A DNA stretch of 64,000 nucleotides from Actinoplanes teichomyceticus ATCC 31121. Lineage in GTDB: Bacteria; Actinomycetota; Actinomycetes; Mycobacteriales; Micromonosporaceae. This document shows positions 17,577-25,622 of the stretch, in pieces. The first letter of the stretch is position 1; every line of letters begins with the position of its first letter. Where the stretch lies: contig NZ_CP023865.1 in the NCBI RefSeq assembly GCF_003711105.1, positions 3,869,001 to 3,933,000 on the forward strand, given 5' to 3'. Both the position numbers and the translations under genes were made by a program. The notes beneath the pieces are model-generated. The model ran no database searches, had not been told where the DNA came from, and saw nothing but the letters and a program-made list of their open reading frames with translations.

Positions 17577-17816
17577 GGGCTTGCGTGCGGTTTCGGCTGG
17601 GGCCGGTTCGGACCGTGGGCTTGCCTGCGGTTTCGGCTGGGGCCGGTTCGGACCGTGGGCTTGCCTGCGGTTTCGGCTGGGGCCGGTTCGGACCGTGGAT
17701 TTGCCTGCGGTTTCGGCTGGGGCCGGTTCGGACCGTGGATTTGCCTGCGGTTTCCGCCGGGGCCGGTCCGGGCTGTGGACCTGCCTGCGGTCCCGGCGGG
17801 GCCGGCCCGGTGGTGC
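17577..17816. repeat. 40-bp tandem repeat, six copies
   Basis: A unit of exactly 40 bp beginning GGGCTTGC(C/G)TGCGG is repeated at 17577, 17617, 17657, 17697, 17737 and 17777. Copies 2 and 3 are identical, copies 1 and 4 differ by one or two bases, copy 5 has several changes and copy 6 is degenerate. Because 40 is not a multiple of three, the repeat shifts frame at each copy, which argues against translation. It lies between the cNMP-domain gene and an otherwise gene-poor stretch. Confidence 0.85.
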
Positions 17817-18456
17817 GGGAGGCGCCGGACGCCCGGTCGCCGTGCCGGGACCGCAGGCCCACCGCCGGGCCACGATGCCCACCGCTGATCAACCGGAATC
17901 CTCGGGTCAGGGGAACAAAAAATCTACGACTCTCGTACTAGACATTCTGGTAGGTGGTGGCTAGTGTTTCCGGTGTTGAGGGAAGAGGTCCGCGAACGAC
18001 GCAGACGAACAGGCTGAGCGTCAAACCGGCCCCGGGTTCGAGCCCGTGGCTCGCTCGGCCCCCGCGGTGCGGCACTTGCATCACCGCGCCCAGCAGGGTG
18101 AGCAGTAGCAAGGCAAGACCCCGACGCAAGCACAGGTCGGGGCAGGCCGGGCGGGCCGGTGCAGGTTTCAGGGCCCGCCCGGCACCACCACCCGCCGCAC
18201 GTGTCCGGGCCATGAAAGCCACGGGGCTCCGGGACCGCACTGCAGGCCAGCGAAGGGAAAGGGCCTCGGACACCGTTGGATCGTCCGCGCCGGGACGTGC
18301 TGTCAGCCCCGGAACGGACGCCGTAGCGTCCATCGAGTGCGGTGATCTCCGGTCACGTTCGTGCGATCCCTTCGTCCTGCGCCGTCACCCGGCGGCAGGT
18401 GCGCCCTTCGCGACCGGCGAATCCCTCGAAGAGTGGTGTTCGGACCCGTTGACCCT
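17817..18456. other. gene-poor stretch
   Basis: No open frame here has convincing start, codon pattern or family likeness. A short AT-richer patch (about 17913-17960) and a tRNA T-loop-like sequence near 18038 are the only notable features, and neither could be developed into a gene. The stretch may hold the promoter of the MerR-type gene at 18504. Confidence 0.4.
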
Positions 18457-18484
18457 GGGCCCCGGCGTGAAAGCGCCGGGGCCC
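18457..18484 (+). promoter_or_regulatory. 11-bp perfect hairpin just upstream of the MerR-type gene
   Basis: GGGCCCCGGCG (18457-18467) pairs perfectly with CGCCGGGGCCC (18474-18484) around the loop TGAAAG. It ends 19 bases before the ATG at 18504 and directly abuts the ribosome-binding stretch GGAGAGG. It could be a terminator of upstream transcription or a 5'-leader structure that influences translation. Confidence 0.5.
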
Positions 18485-18503
18485 ACATCATGGAGAGGTT
18501 TGT

Positions 18504-18824
18504 ATGGCCCCACCCGACGACATGTTCGGTGACGACGACTACCCCGCCTACACGATGGGCCGCGCCGCGGAGATCACCGGCGCCTCGCAGGACTTCCTGC
18601 GCCGGCTCGACGAGGCGAAACTGTTCACCCCGTTCCGGTCCGCCGGCGGCCACCGCCGCTACTCCCGACACCAGTTGAGGCTGGCCGCGCGGGCTCGCGA
18701 GATGGTCGACCAGGGCACCGCCCTGGAAGCCGCCTGCCGGATCATCACCCTGGAGGACCAGCTCCAAGAGGCGCTCCGGGAGAACGACAGGCTCCAGCGC
18801 CGCCAGCAGTCCGAGACCAGCTGA
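18504..18824 (+). CDS. short MerR-type HTH protein with C-terminal coiled coil
   Basis: 106 residues. Residues about 16-75 form a MerR winged-helix start: YTMGRAAEITGASQDFLRRLDEAKLFTPFRSAGGHRRYSRHQL, including the GGHRRY wing typical of the family. Residues about 80-103 are a heptad-like helix (LEDQLQEALRENDRLQRR), a dimerisation coil. There is no ligand-binding domain, so it resembles the small effector-independent MerR proteins of actinomycetes. It is followed by a strong terminator and so is monocistronic. Confidence 0.85.
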   Translation: MAPPDDMFGDDDYPAYTMGRAAEITGASQDFLRRLDEAKLFTPFRSAGGHRRYSRHQLRLAARAREMVDQGTALEAACRIITLEDQLQEALRENDRLQRRQQSETS

Positions 18825-18837
18825 CAAGACCGCCTGA

Positions 18838-18861
18838 CGGTCCCTTCCCGGGAAGGGGCCG
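18838..18861 (+). terminator. terminator of the MerR-type gene
   Basis: CGGTCCCTTCCC and GGGAAGGGGCCG form a 12-bp stem (one G-T pair) with almost no loop, followed by TTTGT. It sits 14 bases after the stop codon at 18824. Confidence 0.8.
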
Positions 18862-19056
18862 TTTGTCGTACCCGGCTGCGGTGTCCCGGGCCGGCAGGTC
18901 GCGCGCGAACGTCCAGCCGCCGGGTGGCGCCGCGGCCGGCGGGTCCTGTTCGCACCCCGGTGATCGGGCAAGCCTGTGCACGCGCCGCGCCGCGTGACCG
19001 GCCTCTGCGGCTGCCGCGCACGCCCGGCGGCGCATCCGGTGTTCGCCGTCCTGCCG

Positions 19057-19626
19057 CTACTGTTCCGGCGAGTCGTGGAGGACGTCGCGTACTTGCATGA
19101 GTGCGAACCCGAGCAGGTTGAGGCCCTGCCATCGAGCTGGATCGGCGGCGGCGGGCTCGTCGCGCATCAGGCCGATGCCCCAGATGCGATCCACCGGGCT
19201 GGCCTCAACGAGAACCCGTTGTCCGGTACCGAGCAGGAACGCGCGCAGGTCGGCATGCTCTCCGAACTTGGCCAGATTGCCGGCCACGACGGTGGCGAAG
19301 CGGTGCTCGTCCCAAATCTGTTGATCGAATCCGGCAACCCGGCCGCCGAGAGCCTTGGCCGCGTGCGGGTGCGGCGCGGCCAGAATCCGCTCGGCCATCG
19401 CGTCGTCACCGAACAGGACGGCCTTGCGCCACATCATGTAATGCTCCGCGGTGGCGAACACGCGCCCGTCGGCGGTGAACGGGGCCGGCCACCACTGACT
19501 CAAGCATCCGGCGCCGACGCGGCCGTCGCGCTCCGACTGGTGTCCCCAGAAGAACAGGAACTTGATCCGTTCTCCCCGCGCCTCCGCGGCGGCCAGATCA
19601 GCGACGCTACGACAGGAACCCACCAT
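19057..19626 (-). CDS. NADAR family protein (YbiA-like)
   Basis: 189 residues from ATG 19626. The NADAR/DUF1768 signature is clear: FLFFWGHQ, CLSQWWPAPF, ATAEHYMMWRKAVLFGD, HPHAAKALGGRV and the end region DRIWGIGL...GLNLLGFALMQVR. NADAR proteins are hydrolases: YbiA cleaves a reactive riboflavin-pathway intermediate, and others in defence loci remove ADP-ribose from nucleic acid. It stands alone and convergent with the MerR-type gene at the start of an accessory region. No DarT-like partner is visible next to it, so the damage-control role is the safer call. Confidence 0.9.
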   Translation of the reverse strand: MVGSCRSVADLAAAEARGERIKFLFFWGHQSERDGRVGAGCLSQWWPAPFTADGRVFATAEHYMMWRKAVLFGDDAMAERILAAPHPHAAKALGGRVAGFDQQIWDEHRFATVVAGNLAKFGEHADLRAFLLGTGQRVLVEASPVDRIWGIGLMRDEPAAADPARWQGLNLLGFALMQVRDVLHDSPEQ

Positions 19627-19794
19627 GATCGCAAGTGTGCTGCACCAGGACCGCAGCGTGCCACCACTTTTGACCGGAGCGGAGGGTGCGACAAGCGGAT
19701 CGCCTCTCACCGGTGACAACGGTTGCTCAACACCTTGGCGCACGCTCCGCGCATGAGAGTACGGCTCTCCGGCTTCGGCCGATACGCTCGCCTC

Positions 19795-20307
19795 ATGGCC
19801 GGAAATCTGCAGGCGCTGCTCCTGAAATCGACCGCACCAAGCCTGCGTGAAGCGGTATTGCCGACCGTGCCGTTGGCCGCCGGCAGCGGATTGGTGCTTC
19901 TGCCGCTGACGGACGAGATCGTGGCGAGCATGGTGCCGACCGCGGTCGATGGAGCGCCCGTGGAGGGCTTCTACGAGTTGACGAGAGAGCTCGCGGAATG
20001 GGCTTGTCGCCACTCGATGCACGGCGATGTGGCCTACCTGCATACCGAGTTCTTCGGTGGCGGTGGATTCCATGCGGCGGTGGCATGGCGTGGTGGAACA
20101 GTCGCGTGGGGGCCGATGTTCACGGCAACCTCTGCCGGCGAAGCTGAAGACCACTACTCGGTCGTAGCGGACCACGAGGACTTGGCGGTCAACGCGATGC
20201 TGCGCTGGTGGGGCGTGCAGCGGGGTGATCAGGTCGACGAGTTCGCTGCCGCGGGTCTCAGTCGTCACCGGTGGACCGAGGAGTGGGCGGCGCTGGCAGC
20301 CCGGTGA
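19795..20307 (+). CDS. hypothetical protein
   Basis: 170 residues from ATG 19795; an earlier ATG at 19753 is possible, and neither has a good ribosome site. Composition is that of a soluble globular protein, with Trp/His-rich strands (FGGGGFHAAVAWRGGTVAWGP) and an acidic helix (YSVVADHEDLAVNAMLRWWGV). The C-terminus has the pattern DEFAAAGLSRHRWTEEW. No family is recognised. GC content is lower than in the core regions, in line with a transferred segment. Confidence 0.65.
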   Translation: MAGNLQALLLKSTAPSLREAVLPTVPLAAGSGLVLLPLTDEIVASMVPTAVDGAPVEGFYELTRELAEWACRHSMHGDVAYLHTEFFGGGGFHAAVAWRGGTVAWGPMFTATSAGEAEDHYSVVADHEDLAVNAMLRWWGVQRGDQVDEFAAAGLSRHRWTEEWAALAAR

Positions 20308-20550
20308 CCGCGGCCCGCTGTGGTGCGGTCGACCGGTGGCTCGCGCGGCGCCCGCTCAGCGGCAGACCGACTGCGGTCCGCCGGACACGCGGATCGCGGC
20401 TACAGAAGCCGGAACCGGCTGTCGTGCCGCGGCCGCGCGAGGTACTCGCTGATGGGACGGCCGGACATGGATGCCATGACGAGGTGGCCGGTATGGCTTT
20501 CGAGTTGTGGATCCGGTGCTTGTTCGCCGTCGAAGCCCAGCCCATGAAGG

Positions 20551-21750
20551 ATGGCGGTAGTGAACGATCGTTTGGTGTATCCGGCTGGTGCGGCGGCAGG
20601 GGAGGGTAGTGCCCTGTTGCGGGCAGCGGCAGCCGCCGGGTACGGCTTGCGTGTCCGCGAGCTCCTCGACGACGGCTGGTCCGACTCGGCCCGCAACGAC
20701 GTCGAGCTGATGTTGTGGGCGGCGGACTACGGGGCCTACCAACTGATCCGCCATCGGGTGGACGAGCACACGACGAGGTCCATGTGGCGAATCGCCCGGG
20801 CCTGGGTCGGTGTCGATCCGGTGGCCGAGTTGCGGCGCCGGCTCGGCGATGCCACCGCCGAGGTGCAACGCCACAGCGTTCCGGTCGACCACGACGACCA
20901 CACCCAGTGCATCCGGGCGACCGCGGCTGACGGCCGGTGGGCCCAGGTGCAGACGGCTCACCTGGCGATCCTCACCTGCATCGAGGAGCGCCTCGGTATC
21001 GGTCCTTCGCGCGACGAGCTGATGGCGCGTGCCCTGGCAGATCGGGATCCGACGTCCATCAACTGGAGCCAGTCCCAGCTTTCGGTGAACGCCAGGACGG
21101 ATGCCGAGGCGACTCTGCGCTGGGCCACCAGGGTCCTCACCGATCCGGATCCTGATGCTCGGCGGTTCGCCGCGGAGGTGGTGCACTCCCTTTCGATCGA
21201 CCAGGCGCCGTGCCGGCAGGACGCGCTGGCCGCTCTGCGAGCCGGGCTGGCCGCGGAACCGGATGCCGATGTCCTCGTGAGCCTGATCGGGGCAGCCGCT
21301 GAGTACCACGGCCCCGGCTTTCTGCCCGAGGTGGTGATGCATGCCGAGCATCCCGACCCGTCGGTCCGCAGCCGGGTGGCGGGCGAGCTCTGTTTCACGC
21401 TGATGGAGCCGGGATCGAGGCGGGCAGGCGTGGACGTACTGGCGGCACTGGCCCGAGACCCCGACGGGCGAGTACGCGCGGCTGCTCTGCATGTGTTGCG
21501 TGACTACGCCTTCGACCACCCGGTGACCGGGCAGGTCATCGCCGCCAACCGCGATGACCCCGACGCCCGCGTAAGAGTGGAGGCGCTGGCTGGACTGGCC
21601 CGAGGTGGCGACACCGCGGCCTACGGAGAATTGCGGCGACTCGGAGACGAAGCCGGGAAGGACAGCCCTCTCGCCCTGCTGGCCGACGCTGCCGAGGGCT
21701 GGCTACGCAATGCCGAAAAGGTCCAGGCTTCGTCTCCCGACGCCAGGTAG
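20551..21750 (+). CDS. HEAT-repeat domain protein
   Basis: 399 residues. After a ~100-residue helical N-terminus (AAAAAGYGLRVRELLDD, AADYGAYQLIRHRVDEH), at least five alpha-alpha units follow from about residue 190. Examples are DPDARRFAAEVVHSLS, DPSVRSRVAGELCFTL, DPDGRVRAAALHVLRDYA and DPDARVRVEALAGLAR, each with the D-P-D/xVR pattern of PBS-lyase/HEAT repeats. Such solenoids are protein-protein binding scaffolds. No enzymatic motif is seen. GTG at 20560 is an alternative start. Confidence 0.85.
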   Translation: MAVVNDRLVYPAGAAAGEGSALLRAAAAAGYGLRVRELLDDGWSDSARNDVELMLWAADYGAYQLIRHRVDEHTTRSMWRIARAWVGVDPVAELRRRLGDATAEVQRHSVPVDHDDHTQCIRATAADGRWAQVQTAHLAILTCIEERLGIGPSRDELMARALADRDPTSINWSQSQLSVNARTDAEATLRWATRVLTDPDPDARRFAAEVVHSLSIDQAPCRQDALAALRAGLAAEPDADVLVSLIGAAAEYHGPGFLPEVVMHAEHPDPSVRSRVAGELCFTLMEPGSRRAGVDVLAALARDPDGRVRAAALHVLRDYAFDHPVTGQVIAANRDDPDARVRVEALAGLARGGDTAAYGELRRLGDEAGKDSPLALLADAAEGWLRNAEKVQASSPDAR

Positions 21751-21876
21751 GGATTCATTCCGGGTTACCACCGTCGGGACACCGCGACCGTACGCCACGC
21801 ACCGCTGGCATCCCGTAGCGAACGCCCTGTCGTCGGCAGATCCGGACGCCGCTGGATCCGGGCACATGTCACGTGC

Positions 21877-22080
21877 TCAGTCGGCAGCGTCCGGACGCGA
21901 CAGTGGTTCGTACGCGAAGCGCCACACCCAGTCGTCGATGCCGATGACCGGCCGGTGCGAGTTGGCGTACGCGGCTCTGCACAGGGCGCTCACGAATGAC
22001 ATGAGCAGATTCCGTTCGTGCTGCCCCCGCTCGTCGCCGCCCACGGCGCGCCTGTCGACGAGGTCCCCGGCCGGCAGCGT
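21877..22080 (-). pseudogene. possible C-terminal gene fragment, unidentified
   Basis: On the minus strand the last ~45 codons before the stop at 21877 give a protein-like stretch (RNLLMSFVSALCRAAYANSHRPVIGIDDWVWRFAYEPL), whereas upstream the same frame turns into Arg/Gly-rich noise. This looks like the remnant of a larger gene, but I cannot name it. Confidence 0.3.
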
Positions 22081-22165
22081 GGCAGACCTCCCGGTCGCCC
22101 GTCGGCGAGACATCGGGGCCAGCAGCCCGACCGCGGGACAGGTCGCACCGCACCGAGCCGGCGGC

Positions 22166-22334
22166 ATGACACGTAAGGCCTACTACCTGACCAGCGACGC
22201 CGCCTCGGCTCTGGACCAGACGCAGACATGATCGTGCAATAGCCCGGAGGACCGTCAGCAAGCACACCGCGCTGAGTGCGATCACCGAGGTCGGCGTCGC
22301 GCCGGTGGATGCGATCGCTCAGGAACCGCGTTAG
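22166..22334 (+). pseudogene. frameshifted small gene (partition-accessory-like)
   Basis: ATG 22166 opens with TRKAYYLTSDAASALDQT and hits a stop. A one-frame shift near 22222 restores RHDRAIARRTVSKHTALSAITEVGVAPVDAIAQEPR, ending at TAG 22334. Together the halves resemble short actinomycete proteins that accompany ParA on mobile elements (an LTDDAxxALD N-terminus and a xPKHxALSALI C-terminus). This resemblance is from memory only. Fused across the shift it would be about 55 residues, so internal sequence has also been lost. Confidence 0.4.
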
Positions 22335-22361
22335 CGGATGGCCGCCGCGGGCGACCCGTGA

Positions 22362-23435
22362 TCAAGCGTTCTCACCAGGACCGAGGGCCGACTCCGAAGC
22401 GGCTGCCCACGCAGCCCATGCCTTCCGCCAGGAGTTCTTTGCGGCCGCCAGCGCAACCGCTCCTTCGGGAGTGATCGACAACGGCTCCTCGATCTTCTGC
22501 CAAGCACGGTGAGCCCGGTGGCTGGGAACATCCGCGCGGAGCTCAGTGCCGAATATGAGCGTTTCGGAGATAGCTCTGCGACGCAAATCCGCACGGTTCC
22601 TGAACCAGGCGGCGCTGGCTCGAAGGTTCAGCATGTGATTGACGATGCTCGTAACCGCGCGCTTGGAATCCGACTCGTCGTGGCCTGTGAGCGCCATGTG
22701 CCGCCGCGCCGCGGCCTGCCACAGTGCGGTCAGGTCAGCTACCTGAGGGGGAGGAGCGCCGCCTACCTCCATCCAGGTGACGGTTGCCTCGCTCGCGCTG
22801 AGGGTCACCTCGACCAGGGCACGAATCGGGTCCTGTCCCGGACAGCCCGGCTCAGCCCATCCGGTTGGCGGTTCGGCAACTGGTACGCCTTGCCGTTCCA
22901 ACGGGGGAAGATCTTGCGCCTGTCGAGTGAGAAACGATCCGCGATCCGCGAACGTGTTCACCGCTACTCGTTCCGGTCGCCACCCGTGGGAGACGATGGT
23001 GATCTCGATACCACCAGTTTCGCATCTGGCTGCCCAAAGATCGCCGCTCGCGTTTATCCGATATCCCTGGACGGGCCCGGATTCGAGGAAGAAATCAATC
23101 TCCTCGCTACCGGAGAAAGTGGTAGGGATCAGCATTCCTCGCTGGCGCGCCTGCTCTGCCAGTACCGTTTCGAGTGACGCTGATCTCGTTGCCGTTCCTG
23201 CCCACCGTGCCGTGGTCACCGCAATCCACATCTCACTGTTCGCCAGGCTGTCATAGGCAACAGTGGCGGTATTCACTGCAGCATTCACTCCGCCCCACCC
23301 CATGAGCCGCGGGAAGCAAGGTTGGAAATCCTCGGAAACGGCGAATATTGGCAGATCGGAAGCCTGTAGTGCCGAATTGTAGTTATTTCTTGCTCGCTTC
23401 ACGGCTGCATCATCAAGAGGGCCCTGCGGATACAT
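22362..23435 (-). CDS. hypothetical protein in accessory region
   Basis: About 357 residues from ATG 23435; GTG/ATG starts up to 23495 are also possible and no ribosome site decides. The chain is soluble and rich in Trp/Ala. The C-terminal third is helical (AVTSIVNHMLNLRASAAWFRNRADLRRRAISETLIFG), and the middle contains a Pro-rich acidic linker. The GC content is below that of the flanking core genes. No family was recognised and no catalytic motif stands out. Confidence 0.6.
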   Translation of the reverse strand: MYPQGPLDDAAVKRARNNYNSALQASDLPIFAVSEDFQPCFPRLMGWGGVNAAVNTATVAYDSLANSEMWIAVTTARWAGTATRSASLETVLAEQARQRGMLIPTTFSGSEEIDFFLESGPVQGYRINASGDLWAARCETGGIEITIVSHGWRPERVAVNTFADRGSFLTRQAQDLPPLERQGVPVAEPPTGWAEPGCPGQDPIRALVEVTLSASEATVTWMEVGGAPPPQVADLTALWQAAARRHMALTGHDESDSKRAVTSIVNHMLNLRASAAWFRNRADLRRRAISETLIFGTELRADVPSHRAHRAWQKIEEPLSITPEGAVALAAAKNSWRKAWAAWAAASESALGPGENA

Positions 23436-23509
23436 GAGCGCATCATGCCACAAATCGAGTGTCGCTGCCCCTTGGTCGCAGAGATGCAGCGACACTCGAC
23501 TACTGGTTC

Positions 23510-24112
23510 TTAGTAGATAAGGTCAGTGGTCTTGGGCTGGTTGGAGTAGCAGATCCAGCCGGAGGTGGTGATGGCGAAGCTGGCGACCGTGACCTTGGCG
23601 GTGGCCAGGCCGGACGAGAGGCCGAGCGACCGGATGCCGCCCAACCACGACTTGCCGGCGAACTTGCCCTGGCCTTCGTTGTAGTCCTGCCGCGACGTAC
23701 CGCCGTTGTCCGAGATCGTTACGCTCCAGTGGACGTCCCACGGGGTTCCGGCATCGACGTTGTCGACGTGCAGCCCGGTGTCGAGCTCCGCGCGGCGGTT
23801 GCCCTGGGCCCAGAGGCTCACGTACGAGCGACCACATTCGCCATCGACCTCCGCATAGTCGAAGGTGGTGGCTCCGCCGCTTGTTTTCTTCTTCAATACA
23901 CCGGACGTGGGAACGTATTTACCGCTGGAAGCGGCGGCTGCCTGGTCCGTAGGAACCGAGGCCTGCGAACCGTTGGGAAGGGTCACCACCTCGTAGCCGT
24001 GAGCCCGTGCGACCTCGGCGTCGAATCCGACGAGGGAAAGACCTCCTTCCGCTTTCGTTGAGCCGGCGGCACTCGGCGCAGCATTCGCGGTGGATGGGGG
24101 CAAGGCGGACAC
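23510..24112 (-). CDS. probable secreted protein, N-terminus unclear
   Basis: 200 residues from GTG 24112. The mature part has Thr/Ser/Gly-rich beta-like sequence with two Cys (DGECGRSYVSLW and SGWICYSNQ). Directly upstream in frame is a hydrophobic VVALSVSALPPSTANAAPSAAG run that looks like the end of a signal peptide, but there is no start codon before the upstream stop. A different frame supplies an ATG with a basic RNAHFRGIGRRRR stretch. A single frameshift near 24125 would join both into a normal Sec signal, so the gene may be disrupted at its 5' end. Confidence 0.55.
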   Translation of the reverse strand: MSALPPSTANAAPSAAGSTKAEGGLSLVGFDAEVARAHGYEVVTLPNGSQASVPTDQAAAASSGKYVPTSGVLKKKTSGGATTFDYAEVDGECGRSYVSLWAQGNRRAELDTGLHVDNVDAGTPWDVHWSVTISDNGGTSRQDYNEGQGKFAGKSWLGGIRSLGLSSGLATAKVTVASFAITTSGWICYSNQPKTTDLIY

Positions 24113-24544
24113 GGAAAGTGCGACGACGGCGTCCGATTCCTCGGAAATGCGCGTTTCGGAAACGGCCGGTCCGGGACATCTCGAAGATCAATGATAGTTC
24201 GTATTTGTCATTCTCCGAAGTCGTCTGCGCGGCGGTCCCTGGTAGGCGATCCCATGCGCAGGCGAATTCGAACATTGAGTTGTTTCGAAGCGTGTGCGCT
24301 ACCTGTCGTCTGACCCGTACCTGTGTGCCCGGCGCTGGCTCCGCTCTCGTCTCAGGCGCCCAGGGCGCATCCGATGACCGGTCGCTGCAGCATCCCGGCG
24401 ACCCGAGCAACGCCGCATCCGGACCACCCTCGCCGTGATGACCGGCGTCCGTGCCGGAGCCACCCGCGTTCTGACCGGCCGGCTCCTCAACCACGTGACC
24501 GCCGGCTACTGACCGGCCCCGGCCGGGATTGCGGGTTGTACCGG
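24113..24544. other. stretch without a supported gene
   Basis: Apart from the possible broken 5' end of the secreted-protein gene (to about 24180), I find no credible coding frame. The plus strand near 24430-24510 (VMTGVRAGATRVLTGRLLNHVTAGY) vaguely recalls the end of a recombinase but is too short to assign. Confidence 0.3.
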
Positions 24545-24850
24545 CGGAGATCCTGCGCCCCTCCACCGCTACGTGCAGAGATGCTCACGCTCGTGCGCGA
24601 CGGCGACACCGTCATCGTTCACTCGATGCATGGATCGGCTCGCCTGCCACCTCGGCCACCTGCGCCACCTCGTGGGCCCCGGACCGGCGAAGGTGTACGC
24701 ACCGAGTTCGCCCACCGGCGCGCCGCCGCCGGCGAAAATCAGCCCGCCCTCGGCCCGGCTGGAGAGATTCGCCGAGTCCGGCGTCGCGTGCCCGAGCGAC
24801 CAGCGTGGCTCGGTCGCTCACCTGACGCGTCGTGAGGACGAGGTGACGTG
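24545..24850 (+). pseudogene. decayed serine recombinase (resolvase/invertase) fragment
   Basis: Three frames together give a resolvase pattern. EMLTLVRDGDTVIVHSM (plus frame ending near 24630) is followed by MDRLACHLGHLRHLV (next frame), then GEGVRTEFAH (third frame), then a poor match to the TGE...AEFER segment. Intact members read RLARNLDDLRxLV and GVRVEFVKE at these points. The catalytic Ser N-terminus and the DNA-binding C-terminus are absent. The fragment marks past mobile DNA in this region. Confidence 0.6.
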
Positions 24851-25217
24851 GTCGCGGACGTCTGCTCCACAGCCGCCGGATCAGCGTGCCCGCCGGCGAG
24901 CCGCTGTCCGGGATATCACGACAGCGGGTGCAGTTCGAGGCTCATGCCGGCCGGCGACGGTCCGATGCCGTCGTTGCAGGTCCGTCAGCGAGCCGTCCGC
25001 CTGGTCGGCTCAGCTCCGCGGAGCGCACCCCCTCGCTGATGGCCCGCTCGCCCAGGAGCCGGGATGCCGGCGGCCCTCGACCGCGAAACCACCCGGGTCA
25101 GCTGCCGCGAAACCGGCGACCCGCCGTCAGCGCGACGCGCGGGCGGGTGCGACCCGGCTCGGGCGAGAGGGCGTACCGCGCAAGGGCGGTGCCCGGCACG
25201 CGGCCGGGCACCAGGGA
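24851..25217. other. stretch without a supported gene
   Basis: Several short Arg-rich frames cross this segment. Near 24990 the plus strand reads VRQRAVRLVG, which faintly recalls the start of an IS3-type OrfA, but nothing further supports it. Confidence 0.25.
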
Positions 25218-25622
25218 TCAACCCTGCTTCGTCTCCCGGAAGATCTTCGAGATCTCCTCGATCCTGGCGAGGAGCTGGTCGGCGACCGCCGGGTCGGCGG
25301 AGCCCTTCGCGCCGCCGGCGCCGGCCAGCTTGGTGGCCTCGTTGAAGAGGGTGTGCAGCTGAGGGTACCTCTCGAAGTGCGGGGCCTTGAAGTAGTCGGT
25401 CCACAGCACCCACAGGTGGTGCTTGACCAGCTCGGCCCGTTGCTCCTTGATGATCAGCGAGCGGGTCCGGAACTCCGGATCCTGGTTGGCCTGGTACTTC
25501 TCGCAGATCGCCTTGATCGACTCGGCCTCGATACGGGCCTGGGCCGGATCGTAGACGCCGCAGGGCAGGTCACAGTGGGCGCTCACGACGGTACGCGGGC
25601 GCAGCAGACGCGGCAGTCGCAT
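25218..25622 (-). CDS. sodN: nickel superoxide dismutase
   Basis: 134 residues. After a 15-residue leader comes the nickel hook HCDLPCGVYDPAQARIEAES. The mature N-terminal His, Cys2 and Cys6 bind Ni, and the body is the conserved four-helix bundle (LIIKEQRAELVKHHLWVLWTDYFK). It dismutates superoxide in the cytoplasm as a hexamer. The leader must be removed by a dedicated peptidase (SodX) to expose His1, but no sodX lies next to it here. Instead the gene starts within the stop codon of a flavin reductase gene (ATGA), so both are co-translated. The length matches the family. Confidence 0.97.
   Translation of the reverse strand: MRLPRLLRPRTVVSAHCDLPCGVYDPAQARIEAESIKAICEKYQANQDPEFRTRSLIIKEQRAELVKHHLWVLWTDYFKAPHFERYPQLHTLFNEATKLAGAGGAKGSADPAVADQLLARIEEISKIFRETKQG

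Noticed and set aside
17577..17816. 40-bp repeat considered as a CRISPR array
   Set aside because: Copies are contiguous without unique spacers, and no cas genes are in the window.
18010..18060. tRNA-like T-loop (GGTTCGAGCCC) near 18038
   Set aside because: The T-stem does not pair over five positions, and no anticodon arm or acceptor stem can be drawn around it.
17938..18333. 131-codon minus-strand frame in the gene-poor stretch
   Set aside because: It has one hydrophobic run but no ribosome site, no plausible family and an atypical composition.
19057..19626. NADAR gene as part of a DarTG-like toxin-antitoxin pair
   Set aside because: No DarT-like ADP-ribosyltransferase sequence is visible in the neighbouring frames.
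24430..24510. Possible integrase C-terminus (RLLNHVTAGY)
   Set aside because: Only about 25 codons, without catalytic residues; too weak to name.
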